Shown piece by piece: positions 36,471 through 50,101 of a DNA stretch of 64,000 bases; the first letter of the stretch is position 1, and the number at the start of each line of letters is the position of its first letter. The notes below the pieces were generated by a model. The model saw nothing but the letters and a program-made list of their open reading frames with translations. It did no database searches and was not told where the DNA came from. The stretch comes from Centropus unirufus (Eukaryota; Chordata; Aves; Cuculiformes; Centropidae): assembly GCA_013397695.1 (NCBI GenBank), contig VYZI01000053.1:3016957-3080956 (forward strand). Direction: 5' to 3'. Made by a program: the position numbers and the translations under genes.

Positions 36471-39400
36471 CTGCCCAATACCTGGCAGCAAGCAGCATTT
36501 TGTTGGGGATGTTGTTTCCTAGAAGGGATTCCGTAAAGGAAAACAGGAAACACCAGACACCTGCGACAAAATGATGCTGGTCCCTCTCACAGCCGGGAGG
36601 GGACAGCGGGTGGCACAGGCACCTCGGGAGGCTGCAGAGGTCAGGATGCTCAAGTTGTGACACTGAGACTACCACAGCTTTTTTGTCTACTCTAGAGCTG
36701 AACTCCAGGTTCAATGTGGCCAACACCGTGTGCTGTTTCTCACTGGGCAAGGGATTTAAACAGCCCGCGTGGTCACCAAAAGGTTAACAGTTGTGGGCCA
36801 GAGGGTGAGGTTGGATCCGTTTTCAAAATTTTTAGAAAATGGTCTGTACATTTTTATATGTACAGGTGGTTTTAACCCTTTCGTCTGGACTTTACCTCCT
36901 CAGTGTCATTTTCTGGTATTGACACCTAATTTCCCAAGTCAGGTATTTAATAGTGTGTTGATATTTATACAGAGTAATTGAGCGAAAGAGTCGGAAACAA
37001 GCTGTGAAATACATTTGTTCTATATAGACATGGGCAAATATGGAAAATAAAACATTGCAACCAAAACAGATCTGCTTGAATTTTTCTTCAGAATGAATGT
37101 TAATAACCTTTGTAATACAATATCAAAATGACACAACACAGACATCTAGATTGTCACTGCAAGAAAACCAACTGGAGTTTGGCAGCTTCTCTCAGATAGG
37201 TCTCTGCTAACAGCTATCAGGGAACCCTGTGGAGGTGGCTTATCAGGTAAGTGTGCTCTTCAAACACTTTCTCATGAAAAAAAAAAATAAAGCACTTTGC
37301 TCTTGGAGAACACGAATATATGGGTTTTGAATCCTTTGATAAAGAGGCAAAAGGATTAGGAGAAAGCATTTAAAAGCATCGACATGAGCACTGCCTGGTA
37401 CACGAATGGATGCCCAGAAAAGCAAGCAAATGAGCAAGGCAGGGAAGTCTTGAGAGTTTTGTTGCCGGTTCTATCAGGCCCAGGATTTCTTAGGGAAATC
37501 TAGAACCAGGTGGTTGCAACCATGAGCACCTGTGCTAAACAATCCTCAGCTTACTCACAAACTACAGCCACCTTGGTCCTGGTCTGGGCTTTGTCTTGTC
37601 TGTACACATGCCCTTTAGCTCTTGCCTCTTCTGCAACAACATTGCTGTTCGCTAAGCTTCCTGAGTCATTCTTTGTATTCATTCTCATACAATTTGTACA
37701 TCCTTCTTGGGAGAAAAGAACACAACAAAAATGTTTTACAACTCTCACAAGACAGAGCTTTTATTTTCTCACGACTGTGTCCTGAAGTCTTTCAGTGTTT
37801 CATCTGTCTCAGCTGCATTGCTTCCCCTAGTAAGATTTTCAGGCTTTCAGCTCCTAAAATTTGTAATGGTTCTAATGGAAGACATTAGGATGTGATACCA
37901 TTAAGATGACTCAAGTGTAGCCATTTCATTGTTTAATATTGAAAGACTTCCCGTACTATGAGTAAAGATTATCAGCCTTGTTTTCTTACGATTTCCCATT
38001 CTTATGATTGAAGGTTGATGAACTATTCTTGAAATTGATTGTGGAATGCTTTCAATATGCCCTACTTACATGAATTACTTAAAAACGGGTATTCCCCTGG
38101 TAAGTTAATGAACATCTTACCATTGACTATTATCCTCTATGAAGGAAGGTCTAAAAATATGAAATAGCATGGATCTTGATACAGGAAACTAAAAGCAGCT
38201 TTCCCTTAACCCCACAGTAGATGCAAATTTATTTCCAATAGGTTATCCTTTAGCTAAGAAAAAAGGAAGCCATGCACCCAGACAGACACCCGAGTGCACG
38301 TAATGTACAGAGACTGCTTCCTGTAACAAGTTACTTAGAGTTAAAATGTCCTGAGATGTACAAAGCCACAGACTCTGAATGCTTCTCGATTGTTTCTCTG
38401 TCCTCAAAAATTAATATTCAAATCATAATCAGTTTCTCAAATCAGCCCACTCTTGTTAAGCTGAATCTGTTCAATGCATTAATTCTAATGTATTTGGTAA
38501 ATTTCCCTTGCATTCCTTCCTACTCATTCTGTATCATAGCCTAACTCGGTTACTTTTTCTGGAAATATGATTAGCATGATCAGAAAACAAAAATATAATT
38601 TAGCTCTCTTGACTTACTTTTCCTCATAATACACAGAGAAATCTTTAGTATCTCCTTGAGGACATCTGTGGCTGGGATGGAATAGAATTATTCATCTATA
38701 GTGGAGTCAGAAGGGGTGTTTTCTTAAGGACTCAAGTGACACACACAATATAGGTACACTGTTTATGCACATACTTCTATTTTTGTCACATTTTGGCTGT
38801 GCAGGAGGTATGCCTCAGCTCATGGTTCTAAGGGTGCTGTTCCTGGCTGGCTTCACGTATGCCTCTGTACAGCAGAACCATGTATAGCCACATGGTCTTC
38901 AAGTAGTGAAATGTAATAAAGAGTTAAATGGGTTATATTTACATTAACTATCATCATGGACTTGGTCCTAGAAATCTAAGGGTAACTATACTCAGCCAAC
39001 AAAAGAAAAAAATATGCAATTGGAAAAGACGAACCTTTTGGATCCATGGCCATTTCATCACCAACACAATCTGCATGCAAGATGCCCATATTCCAATCCT
39101 GCATACACACAAATAGAAGTCTTCCTTTCCTCCCCAACTCTACAAAATGTCTGAAGACACTGATTGTTTTTTTTGTAAACATTATCTGAGCCCGTGACCA
39201 ACAAATCCTTTGTAGTTACTTTGCTTTATGGTGCAACCAGCGCTAATAGCACAAACAGAATTGGACTGGAGGATCTGACTTCACTTGCTGTGTTCTGACA
39301 GCTCAGCCATTGGATGTGATAAATGAGACAGAATTTCACAAAGAAAGGATGTTGGCGATATCGGTAGGTGTTACACTGCTGGGGTATTTTCCCAAACTAG

Positions 39401-40991
39401 GGCATTTTAATATTCTTTACTGCATTCTTCCTCTTGGCTTTCATCTCCAGCTCAGCTCCACCAGGCATGTCCCTAATGGCTGCTTCACAGTCAGAGAAAT
39501 CCTTGCTTTTTGTCCAAGGTTGGCATGTGACTATTCCTTCTTCCATGAGAAACATATAAATAGCGTTCCACTGATGCCATTAACCAGCGCTCGGAACTAA
39601 AGTACTCTTTCCCACCCTGATTGCTAAAATAGCTATTACGCCTAAGACAGACAGACTACGCTTTATTCAGCAAACACGTTGTCAAGAGACTTGGGCTGTG
39701 TACCTGTGCGTAATGTAGAGCCCAAAGTGTTCTTCCTTGTATTTTTACACAGGATATTATGAATGCTCCTGGTACCCTACAGGAACAGCACAAGTCACGA
39801 GTGAGAAATCCATTGCAGAGTTCAGAAGCTCGGCAGTCATTTGAGATGCTAGCAAGCTGCCAGTTAGCGTTATGTCAGTCTCGGATAGGTGTAAAATGAG
39901 TGACAGTTAATTTTGGGAGAAGGAATAGAATCTGCTGTCTCTCCCTGCAGTATAAACTCTGAACAACAATCCCATGGCTAAATTAATTGGATAAAATACA
40001 CACATCCTCTCACATGGTGCAAATATGCTGATTCCTCTTCAAGAGTCAGCATGTCCTCAGGTTTTCAAGTCATCTGTAGCCTATTTGCAAACACCAGGGC
40101 TGCCACTAAATATTTAGAATTACACTTGAATGTACGCCAATGAATATATACCATTCAAATATTTATCTTGGCATGGTTCATAATGATTAACTGAAATACA
40201 TCATGACATTAGCAAAAAAATCCCATGCCCCAAATCCTACAAAACATGTTTCAATCAGAGAATACTAGTAAACAGAATACTTTCCTTAAGAGAAATGTGT
40301 TACTAAATAACCAAAATCCTGAAGGCTTGACTTTTTATCAAGCCAAATTTTCTATATTCTTCACTTTTAGCTGACCATAAATTCCAATAATTTCAGTGGG
40401 AGAAATTCTGTTTGACAAGAGTAAAATCAAAGCAATTTTTTTAATTCTGATTTTAGTGGTATTGTGTCAGTCCCTTAAGAACACACTTAATAATGATTTC
40501 AGACTGAGAAATATAGCGACTAGTCTTAACAATGCCCTTGTGATAGGCTGAAGCCACTTTAGCCTAACAGAAATGCATATATATCACTCTTCAGGACTTC
40601 GTAACCCCAGAGGTTTTTATCAAGAACATAAGCTTAGGATACAAGAGGAAGAAATATTTGAAATCGAATATGGAAAATCCCATCAAAAAGCTTTGCTCCA
40701 AAGCGCAATGAAGTCAGCAGAAAACTTTTGGTATCTTGTGTTCTATCATGGACTGAGCCCTAAACCAAAATTCAAATATTTCCAAGATTTAGGGAAAAAT
40801 GATGATGACAGCAAGTGAGGAAGCCTATGAGGCATTATAATCAACAGACAAGAAAGCTAAAATTATTTACTATTATGACTCACTTCCAAGATTTTTTTTC
40901 TGGAAAATTTACACTTTTCCCAACCCGATTAGGACACCTGATCCCAATTAATTAGGCAGAAAAGGAATACATACTGTATTTCAGACTTGGG
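36471..40991. other. Upstream flank of NRG3, nothing recognised
   Basis: Composition falls back to AT-rich past the CpG island. Only short frames without recognisable domains. Distal promoter or enhancer elements are possible, but none is identifiable by sequence alone. Confidence 0.45.
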
Positions 40992-41470
40992 CATAAAATA
41001 TTTGGGTTGGAAGGTACCTTAAAGATCATGCAGTTCCAACACACCTGCCATGGCAGGGACACCTCCCACTGGATCAGGTTGCTCAAAGCTTCATCCATCC
41101 TTGCTTTAAGCACCTGCAGGGATGGGGCAGCCACGGCTTCTCTGGGCAACCTGAGCCAGGGCCTCCCCACCCCGACAGGAAAAATATTTCTTCCTAACAT
41201 CTAATCCGCATCTCCCCTCTTTCAGCTTAGAACTGTCACCCCCCATCTGTGACAAAAAGCCCCTCCCCATCTTTCCTGTAGCCCCCTCTAAATTATGGAA
41301 GGCTGCTACAAGGTTTTCTTGGAGCCTTGTCTCTAGTCTGAATGAGCCCAACTCTCTCAACCTGTCCCCGTATGGGAGGTGCTCTGGCCCCATGATCATC
41401 TTGCTCTAAGAGATCCATGTCCTTCCCGTGCTAAGGACTCTAGAACTGAAGGCAGTGCATTAGTTTTTCT
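40992..41470 (-). mobile_element. CR1 LINE fragment, minus orientation, longest copy here
   Basis: Starts with tttgggttggaaggtacctt, then cacctgccatggcagggaca, ttctctgggcaacctgagcc, ttcttcctaacatctaatcc, and further in gcccaactctctcaacctgt and gagatccatgtccttcccgt. In minus sense, 41399-41106 encodes remnants of the CR1 C-terminal region (EHLPYGDRLRELG). The left border, which is the 3' end, lacks an obvious tandem tail; the right border is diverged and placed by eye. Confidence 0.93.
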
Positions 41471-44120
41471 TTTCAAAATCATTTGTTGTCCCATGTGACT
41501 TCTGCCCAGTGCAAAAAGCATTATTTCTAGGTGTCGTTTGCCATCGATCTGCCTGTGGATACTGTCACATCTCACAGGGAATAACGAATACAAATCTAAA
41601 TACCGTTAATTCTGCTCTCCATTGTAGAAGCTTTCATCTTTGCAGAGAGGTGACAAAGAAACTATTGTCTTTGCAGTAATTTTCATATGCTGCCAAAGGG
41701 GCAAAAAGAGTAATTTTTCAACTCTTAAAAAGTACCTGAGAGAAAGACAGGTGCCTGACTCGGTCCTCCTCTCTCCAGTAGCTCCAGGGATGGGCAGGAG
41801 TGTGTGCCAGCAGCCGCCAGGTGATGGGAGCTCCATTGTGTTGGAGGCACAGCCCTGGAAATTCCTCCACTAACAGGCCTGAAGCATCCAGCAAATTCTT
41901 TCAGAGTTTCCCCTCTAAATTAAGCCAAAGTAACAGACACTATGAAATATAAGAGTATGAGGTATCAAGATACCAAATTAGTTTCACCTGCTTCATTTTC
42001 AGAATGAATGCTCTTTAAATCTGTAAGGGTAACAGCACGGGGCGAATAGTGTACTTCCAGATGACTTTGAACTAATTCTTAAATCAATGTCTCCTCTAAA
42101 ACTACAAATATTTACTAATACTGATTTTTTAGTCTTGTTTAGCCTTGATTGTAAATAAAATTGCGTTCTGTTGGTCTTTGCATAAACGGTACATTCATCA
42201 CAGCTGTTACATTAAAAAGAGAGATTTGATATTAAAATAAATTATTTAAAATATTTTCTAACTTTATTACAGTCACCAAAGTCAAAGCAGGGCTATAATA
42301 GCACCAGAAATCTATATTAGAGGGGAGGAATAAAACAGCAATGGAAAAAGTAGAACTTAAAATAAATATAGTGCTCTCATGATGTCCAAAGTTGATAGGA
42401 GCAGAAAGAGATTAAAACATTATCCTAAGTCCTAGCAATTAAATTCAATTCAAAAGTGCTGGCTTCTCTGCCAAGAATGACAAAATACATGACCAATCGT
42501 GCAAAATATTGCTGCCTTTTTTTAACACACAAAAAGAGTGACAAGAGAAACGGGTATAAGCAAGAGTTCACTTTTTTGTCATTATAGGGAAATTAATTTG
42601 GAATTATTGTTTTCTTCACATTATTAACAATCATCCAGAAATTTATTTTTACCAGAATGTTTTATTGTAGTACAGCCTAAGTGCCAAGTTTGGAAATCCA
42701 TTGTTTTGACCTTGAATTGTTCACAGGTAGCAATGCTGAACAACTCTGACCCATACTTGCCCTGCTGTAAGAGTCTGGCTCTCCCTTAGCTGACAGAACC
42801 TGGTCCCAGATGTTCCAGAACCGAACCCATCCCACGGAGACTAGATATCCACACACTAAAACATCTGTTAAGCAGCACTAATTCTTGATATGACCTAACA
42901 GATAACAAATTTAAGGCGGTTATATCAAAAGTAATGAGTGCTATTAATGGGATTTTGGACATCAGACCCCTGCTACTCGGGAGGTTCAGTGGCTTAGCAG
43001 GTGCCTCTTTAAAAAGCTGCCCTCAATGTCCAGAGCAGCACCAGGTAGAACAAGCCAAGGGGAAGAGTCTCCTTATCCTTCCACGTCACACAGAAGGAGT
43101 TCATTCTATCGGACTTCAGGGAAATAGTTTTGTGGCTTCTGTCCTTAGAGTTACATTTGAATGACCCTTTGAAGTAAAAAAAGCCCACAGCATCCCATCA
43201 TTCTCCTAGCTTAATCAGGAAGAAGAGACGGATCTTTCATCTTTAAAGCTTTGAGATGTCCATGAAATCATTCACATTTTCCAAGCGCTTCACCTCTTGG
43301 TGGATTTTGACTATGTAGAAAAAAACATTATTTTTTTTCCCTAGATCAACACAGGAATCAGAATAAACTGTTTCTTAGCACTCCGGTGTAACTATGAGGA
43401 ACTTTTCTATACCAAGCCTCAAATAACATAAAGAGTTATAAAAAATAAAGCAGATGAGAATCCTGGTTATAATGCTGCTGTGTATTTCCATTTAACTGCA
43501 AGTGAAGAGACACTGGGAAGGGACAATAGGAACTAAATGCCTAGAACAAGAGAGCTGCTGAAAATAAATATTTCAAAGAAAACAAGAGATGGAGTGTTAA
43601 CTGATAAATGACTCCCTGATATTTTTATATACAGAATCTATTGTATTAGAACCTGTGATAAAAAGAGGAAAAAAGTACTCCGAAAAGCAATGGATTTTGG
43701 AAGCAAAAGAATTACCAACAATTAGCTCAACTTTCAGCCTCAGAGTTTTAAAAATAGTAAAACATTTTTTTTAAAAATCTACAATTCAATCTTAAGCTAA
43801 TTATGTACTGACGTACAAACCTGTTTCCATTTACTAACACTGTAGGTGTTAACATTTAGTTGTCCGAGGGAAAACTAGAGATGAATTCGTTAATCTAAAA
43901 TCCCAGTTAGTAATTATGAATTGTAATACTGAATTTCTTTGTGTGTGCTATGAATACATGAGTGCCCATCCCTCATCATCATAGTTATTCTCAACAGTTC
44001 AGTAATCAGGGATCTAATATTTAATAAAAAATATGATAGCATTAACAACATACCTTGCCAACTCTGATGTTTTAATAATAGTAAGCACGATAAACAACGA
44101 GATGTTAGATTTTAATGAAT

Positions 44121-44182
44121 GAGTTTGTTTCGTTGGTTGGGTTTTTTTGGTTTGGTTTCGTTTGGTTTGTTTTCTTCTTTTT
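44121..44182. repeat. GT-rich low-complexity tract (GGTTT-like)
   Basis: Imperfect repeats of ggttt and gtttg on the plus strand (for example ttggtttggtttcgtttggt), flanked by ordinary AT-rich sequence. Confidence 0.75.
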
Positions 44183-44321
44183 ACTAGACCAGCTGGGCTA
44201 CTTGGCTAAAGCAAACAAGCTTTCAGTCACACAAGGCTTTCTTTCTTTTAAACTCTTTTCCCACAAAAATACATTTTTAATGTGACTGACAGACCTGAAG
44301 GGAGAGTGACACTGCTTTTAT

Positions 44322-44374
44322 AAGTATATATGCATGCATGTATATAAATGCAGACGTGTGTGTGTGTAAATGCA
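44322..44374. repeat. Alternating purine-pyrimidine tract (TA, GCAT, GT)
   Basis: A stretch with tatatatgcatgcatgtata followed shortly by a gacgtgtgtgtgtgt run. Simple sequence. Confidence 0.7.
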
Positions 44375-45225
44375 GATACATATTTTAGGAAGAAGATGTT
44401 AAAGCTGTGGAGTGAACAGAATACATAACCTGGCTGTGGAACAATCCTCTCTGACTTGCCCCATTTGGTACCAAAGCAAACACCAATCAGCTGCTAAACA
44501 GAGTCACACATCTCAGCCCTGCATACAAATACACTTGTGCAAATCTTCCTGGCCTTAGAAGCAATACAATACAGAGCCTCTTTATTGAATTGTATTTTAA
44601 GGTTGAGTTACACATCCATGACCCAGCAAGGCTATTCTGGCAGTCAGAAATTGAACTGAATCTCTCACCGTCAGCCGGGATGCACAGAGGAATTCCTAAA
44701 AAAAGACAGCTATAAAACGGGATTTTCAAGAACAAAACTATGTGGGCTCCCAGGCGCAAAGCAGATTCAGAATCTCTGTTTCTCTTTTCTATGCAAAATG
44801 AAGATTTTTATTTAAAACCATTGTCAGCAAAGGCTAAGTGGCTAGCCTTCATGCACTGCTCAGCTATTCCTTCATTCTACAGCCATCCAAATACCCCTTC
44901 ATCTCTTTTGGGAAACTGAACCTACCAAGGGAGAATCTCTCCTGTCAACGTGTCTATAAATCAGGAAATCAAGCTCAGCAGAATGGTAAGCCTTACTCAG
45001 AGGCCAGAAATGAAGATTTTAAAATTTGTTGCTCTAACTCCCTGATCATCCAAATCTCTGATCGGTGAGCATCTCCAAGATCTCCACGTAAGCTTCTACT
45101 GCTATTTCTCCCCTTTCTGTAGTCATACACTAGAATGCAGTACGAAACAGCATCCATAATGCAACAAATACATTATTCGAACATGAATGCTTCCAAACAT
45201 TTTGGAATTTTCAATGTTTATTTGG

Positions 45226-45520
45226 ACACAGAATCATAGAATCATTAAGGTTGGAAGAGACCTCTAAGATCATCCAGTCCAACCATCGGCCCAACACCAC
45301 TGTGCCTACTAAAACATGTCCTGAAGTGCCATGTTTACATGTTTTTTTAACACCTCCAGGGATGGTGACTTCACCACTTCCCTGGGCAGCCTGTGCCAGT
45401 GCTTCAGTAATCGTTCAGTACCAAAATTTTTTCTAATATCCAATCTAAACCTCCCTTGGCACAACTTGAGGCCATTTTCTCTCATCCTATCACTTGTTAT
45501 TTGGTTGAAAAGACTAGCAC
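45226..45520 (-). mobile_element. CR1 LINE fragment, minus orientation
   Basis: Clean 3' end acagaatcatagaatcatta at the left, then gatcatccagtccaaccatc, cccaacaccactgtgcctac, agggatggtgacttcaccac and tatccaatctaaacctccct. About 295 bp and the best-preserved copy of its subfamily in the window. Confidence 0.95.
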
Positions 45521-48500
45521 TATACTCACTATAGATACATCTTATATAAAGCACAGGTGCCAAAACTGTTACAGATCATCTGCTTTCACTAAACTCACCA
45601 ATCAATTGCGTGAATTCTGTATAAACCTGACTTTCGCAAATTTAAGTGCCTGGAAGTAAAGAGGAAATGAATTTCTATAATTTTAAAAGTCAAGAATTAT
45701 TGTTGTCCTTGAACATTTTTAGCTACGATACTGCACTTTTATATATCCTTTGAGCCAAACACCAGCGTGATCAGGAGGCAGACGCGTGCTTTAGTCCACC
45801 GTGATTTAGTTTTGGTATAAATTTACCTTACATAACTGTGTTCATGCCACGAATTAGGAAGAACTTCGAGTGCTGATGTTACTGCCCTCTCTCTAAAGGT
45901 AGGGAAAGATCAGCTTACAGGTTTCATTACTTCTGCTCTCTTGAGGATGTGCCCTAGATTCAGCTGTTCCAAACTGAGTCCTGAAATTCAGGGTCCATTT
46001 TTCAGCCCTGCAGTGCAACAGGCCAACCTGTACTGGTACCTATAAGAAACTTTCCTAGGAGCTTTTTAGATGAAAACTGCCCCTAAAAATTATGTTGTAT
46101 ATAATTGCGAAAATATACATCGGTGTTTATACAAAGAACAGAAAATCTATAACCTTTGTCTCAGGAAACCTATTGCATCTCGCAAACATTAGTTGTTGTA
46201 AATCTATCCCTCAGCGGCAATGTCTTCATTCGTTGTTTTTATACAACCTGTCCTTAAATAGTCACCTGCCTTTCTAATCTTATACGAGGAGGCCTTTAAT
46301 GATTAAAGATACTTTTGATAAAGCAGTGATACAATTTTAATTACTTCCCCAATAACGGTCTCACCTTTCATTCTTAGGAGGCCATGTCCAGAAGGGTGTC
46401 TTGCCTTTGGTTCTTGTTTCACCTCCTACTTGTTCACCCTCAAAGCTCCTTTTGAGTGATTTAGAAGAAAATCAAGGAGCCAAGCGTGTACATATAACTA
46501 ATAACATACACACAGCCTGACTTCCTCCGCAGCACATTGCTTACATACACAAATGAGATAAAATGACTGCTAAGATGAAAAGGACTTTTCATCTCAAGAC
46601 CCCATTTCCTATCGCATCAAACTTTCTAAAAATATGTTCCTTTTGAGATATATATTTGTAATTTCAACGCTAGCAATGCCAGCCAAAGTGGGAACTTTGA
46701 AAGAAATGTTAAGCTCAATCAGTTCAATCATTAAAGTTATGCAAATGGAAAAAACATGTTGCTTCTTTTTTAAACATTGATGCGTTTTAGTTGTAGTCAT
46801 AAGATTCAAGAAGTGAGGATGGCATATAAATGTCAAAGACTTGACAGCATCCTAGGAGGAAATCGAGTCCCAGCTGTGGTCAATCGCAGAGCTTCTCTGT
46901 ATTTCAACAGGAACACGACTATACTTACAATCTTCACAGAGGAACTGAGAACTGGCTCAAGTTTTGAGCGAAACTGTTGTGATTACTTGTCTGTAGGAGC
47001 AGACAGCAAATTTTCACTGTGTGCAACTAGCTCGGAACATTCGGAAGCAAAATGTACTAAACCAAAAGAGTGATAGTAAGGCAGAATTTTGCACATCATT
47101 TGATGTCACTGTTACTACATTTTGACAGTACGCACTGTCTTGCTTAAGGGAATCGACACAAATGCCACGCTCCGTGTCATGAGCCCATGGAGTTGCAGTA
47201 TATAGAGAATAAGTTGCATGAACAGTGAGGAAACCTACTCCCTCCTGGCTTGTTCAGGACATGTGCCGGAACAAATTCCCCATAAAGCCAACTGAAATGT
47301 TCCCTGCCTAACCAGAGTATTTCCTCAAATGCTAGCATGGAAGTTTCCTTCCCCACAACATTCCATGCCTTTACTTACTGAATCAAAGAGATTTTTAATT
47401 AGAAATTATTTTCTTAATTGAACATGGGTAAAATAAGGAGAATCACCATTTAATTAACTGAATTCCTTTTTCCCATCATTCTTCTTAGTATAAGATTTTT
47501 GGTTTGGCAACCACCTTTGAAAATGAGCTGCACATAAGGTGCTTGCCTTTGCCATGTCTTTATTTCTAAAAACTGACATAAACCAGAAAAAAACCAGCAG
47601 GAACCCCTTTTGAACTAAATTCTAAACAGAAAATATTCCAAATAACATATTTTTGTAAAATATTGTTTAAAAAGTCACCTATGGCAGTGCAGTAATTTTG
47701 AATCAGATATTTCATACTGAGCCTATTGATCTAAAGAGTTCTTTCTTATTTATGTAGAACATATTGTCAAACTTCCATGGGGTTTGCAATTTAGTCAATC
47801 AAATTGGATAAAAGTCAGACTTACTGTAAGATCCAAATGGTAAAATTCCTGCCCAATTTGAATTACCTGTTAGCTCACAAGTGGCCATGCTCTCTATGTT
47901 TGGAAAATTACCAGAGACTTAGTTTACTCGTTTTTAAATGTGCTTTGTAGTCCTGATCTCTCTGCAAATCTTGAGAAACATTATGGAGATGTATCTATGA
48001 CCAAGGTAACTGGAAATCAAAAACAACCTGAAAGATAGTTAGGGGAAAAAATGAGCAGATTCAAACTGAGAGCAGGAAGAATTACAGTCTCTTCATTTTC
48101 TGAACCTATGAAGGTCAATTTTTATATTCAAGTAATGTATAACATACTGGGGTATAAAGAGTATGCATTTTTATTCTGATTTGTTTTTCTTTCAAGTTCA
48201 GAATCACCAGCAAAGAAAATTACTCTAATTGCAATGCTTTGCATACAAATAGTGATTACAGCTTAGTGGATTGTTAGGACACGACACCACAGAACTTATT
48301 AGATCAAATTGAGTGACGCCTACACCATACCAATTTTTTCAATGTAGATAAATCAAGTTAAGCTCTCTCAAAAAACTTAAATATTTATGATAAAAAAATT
48401 ATGGGTGTCAAACCTACCAGGCACCAGCTATGTGGTCCTTGACTCAGAACGATGAAATAATCACAGGAAAAAGCAGTCACAATGTAGGATGTCGTTAAAA

Positions 48501-49980
48501 ACCAACAGCAGCAAAATCAATTTTAATTAGTTCCCAAAGAATGAATATGTAGAGACTAAAAACCTTTCTCCAATATATTAATACAGCTTATTTTTCCCTT
48601 GGTTAGTTTTATGGAATTCATCAAAGGGATGCTGAGTGGCTGAAAAGGTGCACATGAAAGCACTGAAAAAGTGAATTGCATACAGAAGTATTTTATATTC
48701 CAGAAATTTTCTATGTGTTTTTTTTCCTAAAGTATTCTCTTATTGAGTTAATTACAAACACCTGGAGGACAAAAAAAACTCTAAGGTTGTATATTTAGCA
48801 TGAAGAATTAGAACGTACTATTCATGGACAAAAATAACATTTCCCATGGAGGAAAAAATGGACAATTCATACAACGGACAACTGTACATTTTAAACTTGT
48901 AATTAGATTCTACTTATAATGGTAATATTTTGATAGTATTTTGGAGATATGTGGTCTCAGCAGAAATTAGCTGAGCTCTGACCCATCATCTGAAACCAAG
49001 TGCTATTTTTTAAAGCTAAATTACAGTGTTTGTGTTTTCCTGAGGAGCTGAACACAAATCTAGCTTGTGGCATAGATTGCAGGTTATGCATTTTTATTTC
49101 ATTTCCTCCAAATTTTAAATTTCTGGCTTTAAATAAAAAAAATGATATTCTGTTGTTAGGTGCCAGTGATGACGGGATAATGGATTAGGTCAGGCGCAGA
49201 CTGTGTATGAGTTGGTGAGACAATGAGAAGCAAGTAATCCCTTCCACCACTTTCGCATATCTTGTATCCTGTAAAGCTGTTCCTCTAGTCTGAAATATTT
49301 TCTAGTTCATAGGCTATGCATATTATATACAGGGCTTTGTTCATATACATTAATCTTAATTCATTAATAATTCTTGCCAGTAATAGAACGCTCCAGGGTG
49401 ATAGTGCTTGAATAGTTTTAAGTGAGATGCAGCTGAAAAGCACTTTAAATACTTTCTAAAAGTCATACCTTTCTTGACAAGTTCTGTTTCACTACACAGA
49501 GGCTGCTTGGATGCTCATACAGACCACTTATCTTACACGTCCAGCTCAAGGCAAGTAAATCGGCACACAATTAACATTTTGGTATCTTTACAACTGTTGG
49601 AAAAATCAGACTTCCAATAGCATTGTAAGATGCATAGCATGTTTTAAGGAGAGGTGGAAGTAAGTGTATGGAACTAGTGCCTTCTTGCACGGGTAATGGA
49701 TTTAAAAAACATACTATAACATTCTCTCACCATCTGGCATATAAAATGGTATTTCTTTCCTATAAAAATGTTGATATTGGAACTGTAATATCTAGTCAAC
49801 CCAATCTCAGCCTTCAAAAGGCGTCGTGTTAAATCGGCATTTCTGCAGTGCTTGTATGACATACTAACCCTAAAAGCAGAGCTGCTGAAAAATATATCAT
49901 AGTCACTCTAAGCAATACTATTAAAACAGAAGACAGATGAAACTGTGACATGCTGAGGATAAGAATGACTTTTACGATCA

Positions 49981-50055
49981 NNNNNNNNNNNNNNNNNNNN
50001 NNNNNNNNNNNNNNNNNNNNNNNNNNNNNNNNNNNNNNNNNNNNNNNNNNNNNNN
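49981..50055. other. Assembly gap (75 N)
   Basis: Run of Ns in upstream intergenic DNA. A perfect 18-bp palindrome lies 29 bp to its right. Confidence 0.97.
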
Positions 50056-50083
50056 CAATTTTTGAATTCCAATGATTCCAATG

Positions 50084-50101
50084 ATCATCTGTACAGATGA
50101 T
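50084..50101. repeat. Perfect 18-bp palindrome
   Basis: atcatctgtacagatgat equals its own reverse complement. It is preceded by a tandem pair of attccaatg (50066-50083). Confidence 0.85.

Larger units (their letters stand above)
41471..45225. other. Intergenic sequence between CR1 copies
   Basis: AT-rich unique DNA with the GT-rich and alternating tracts listed separately. No gene recognised. Confidence 0.45.

Noticed and set aside
41106..41399. 97-codon minus-strand frame
   Set aside because: Lies wholly inside the CR1 copy at 40992-41470; a transposon remnant, not a host gene.
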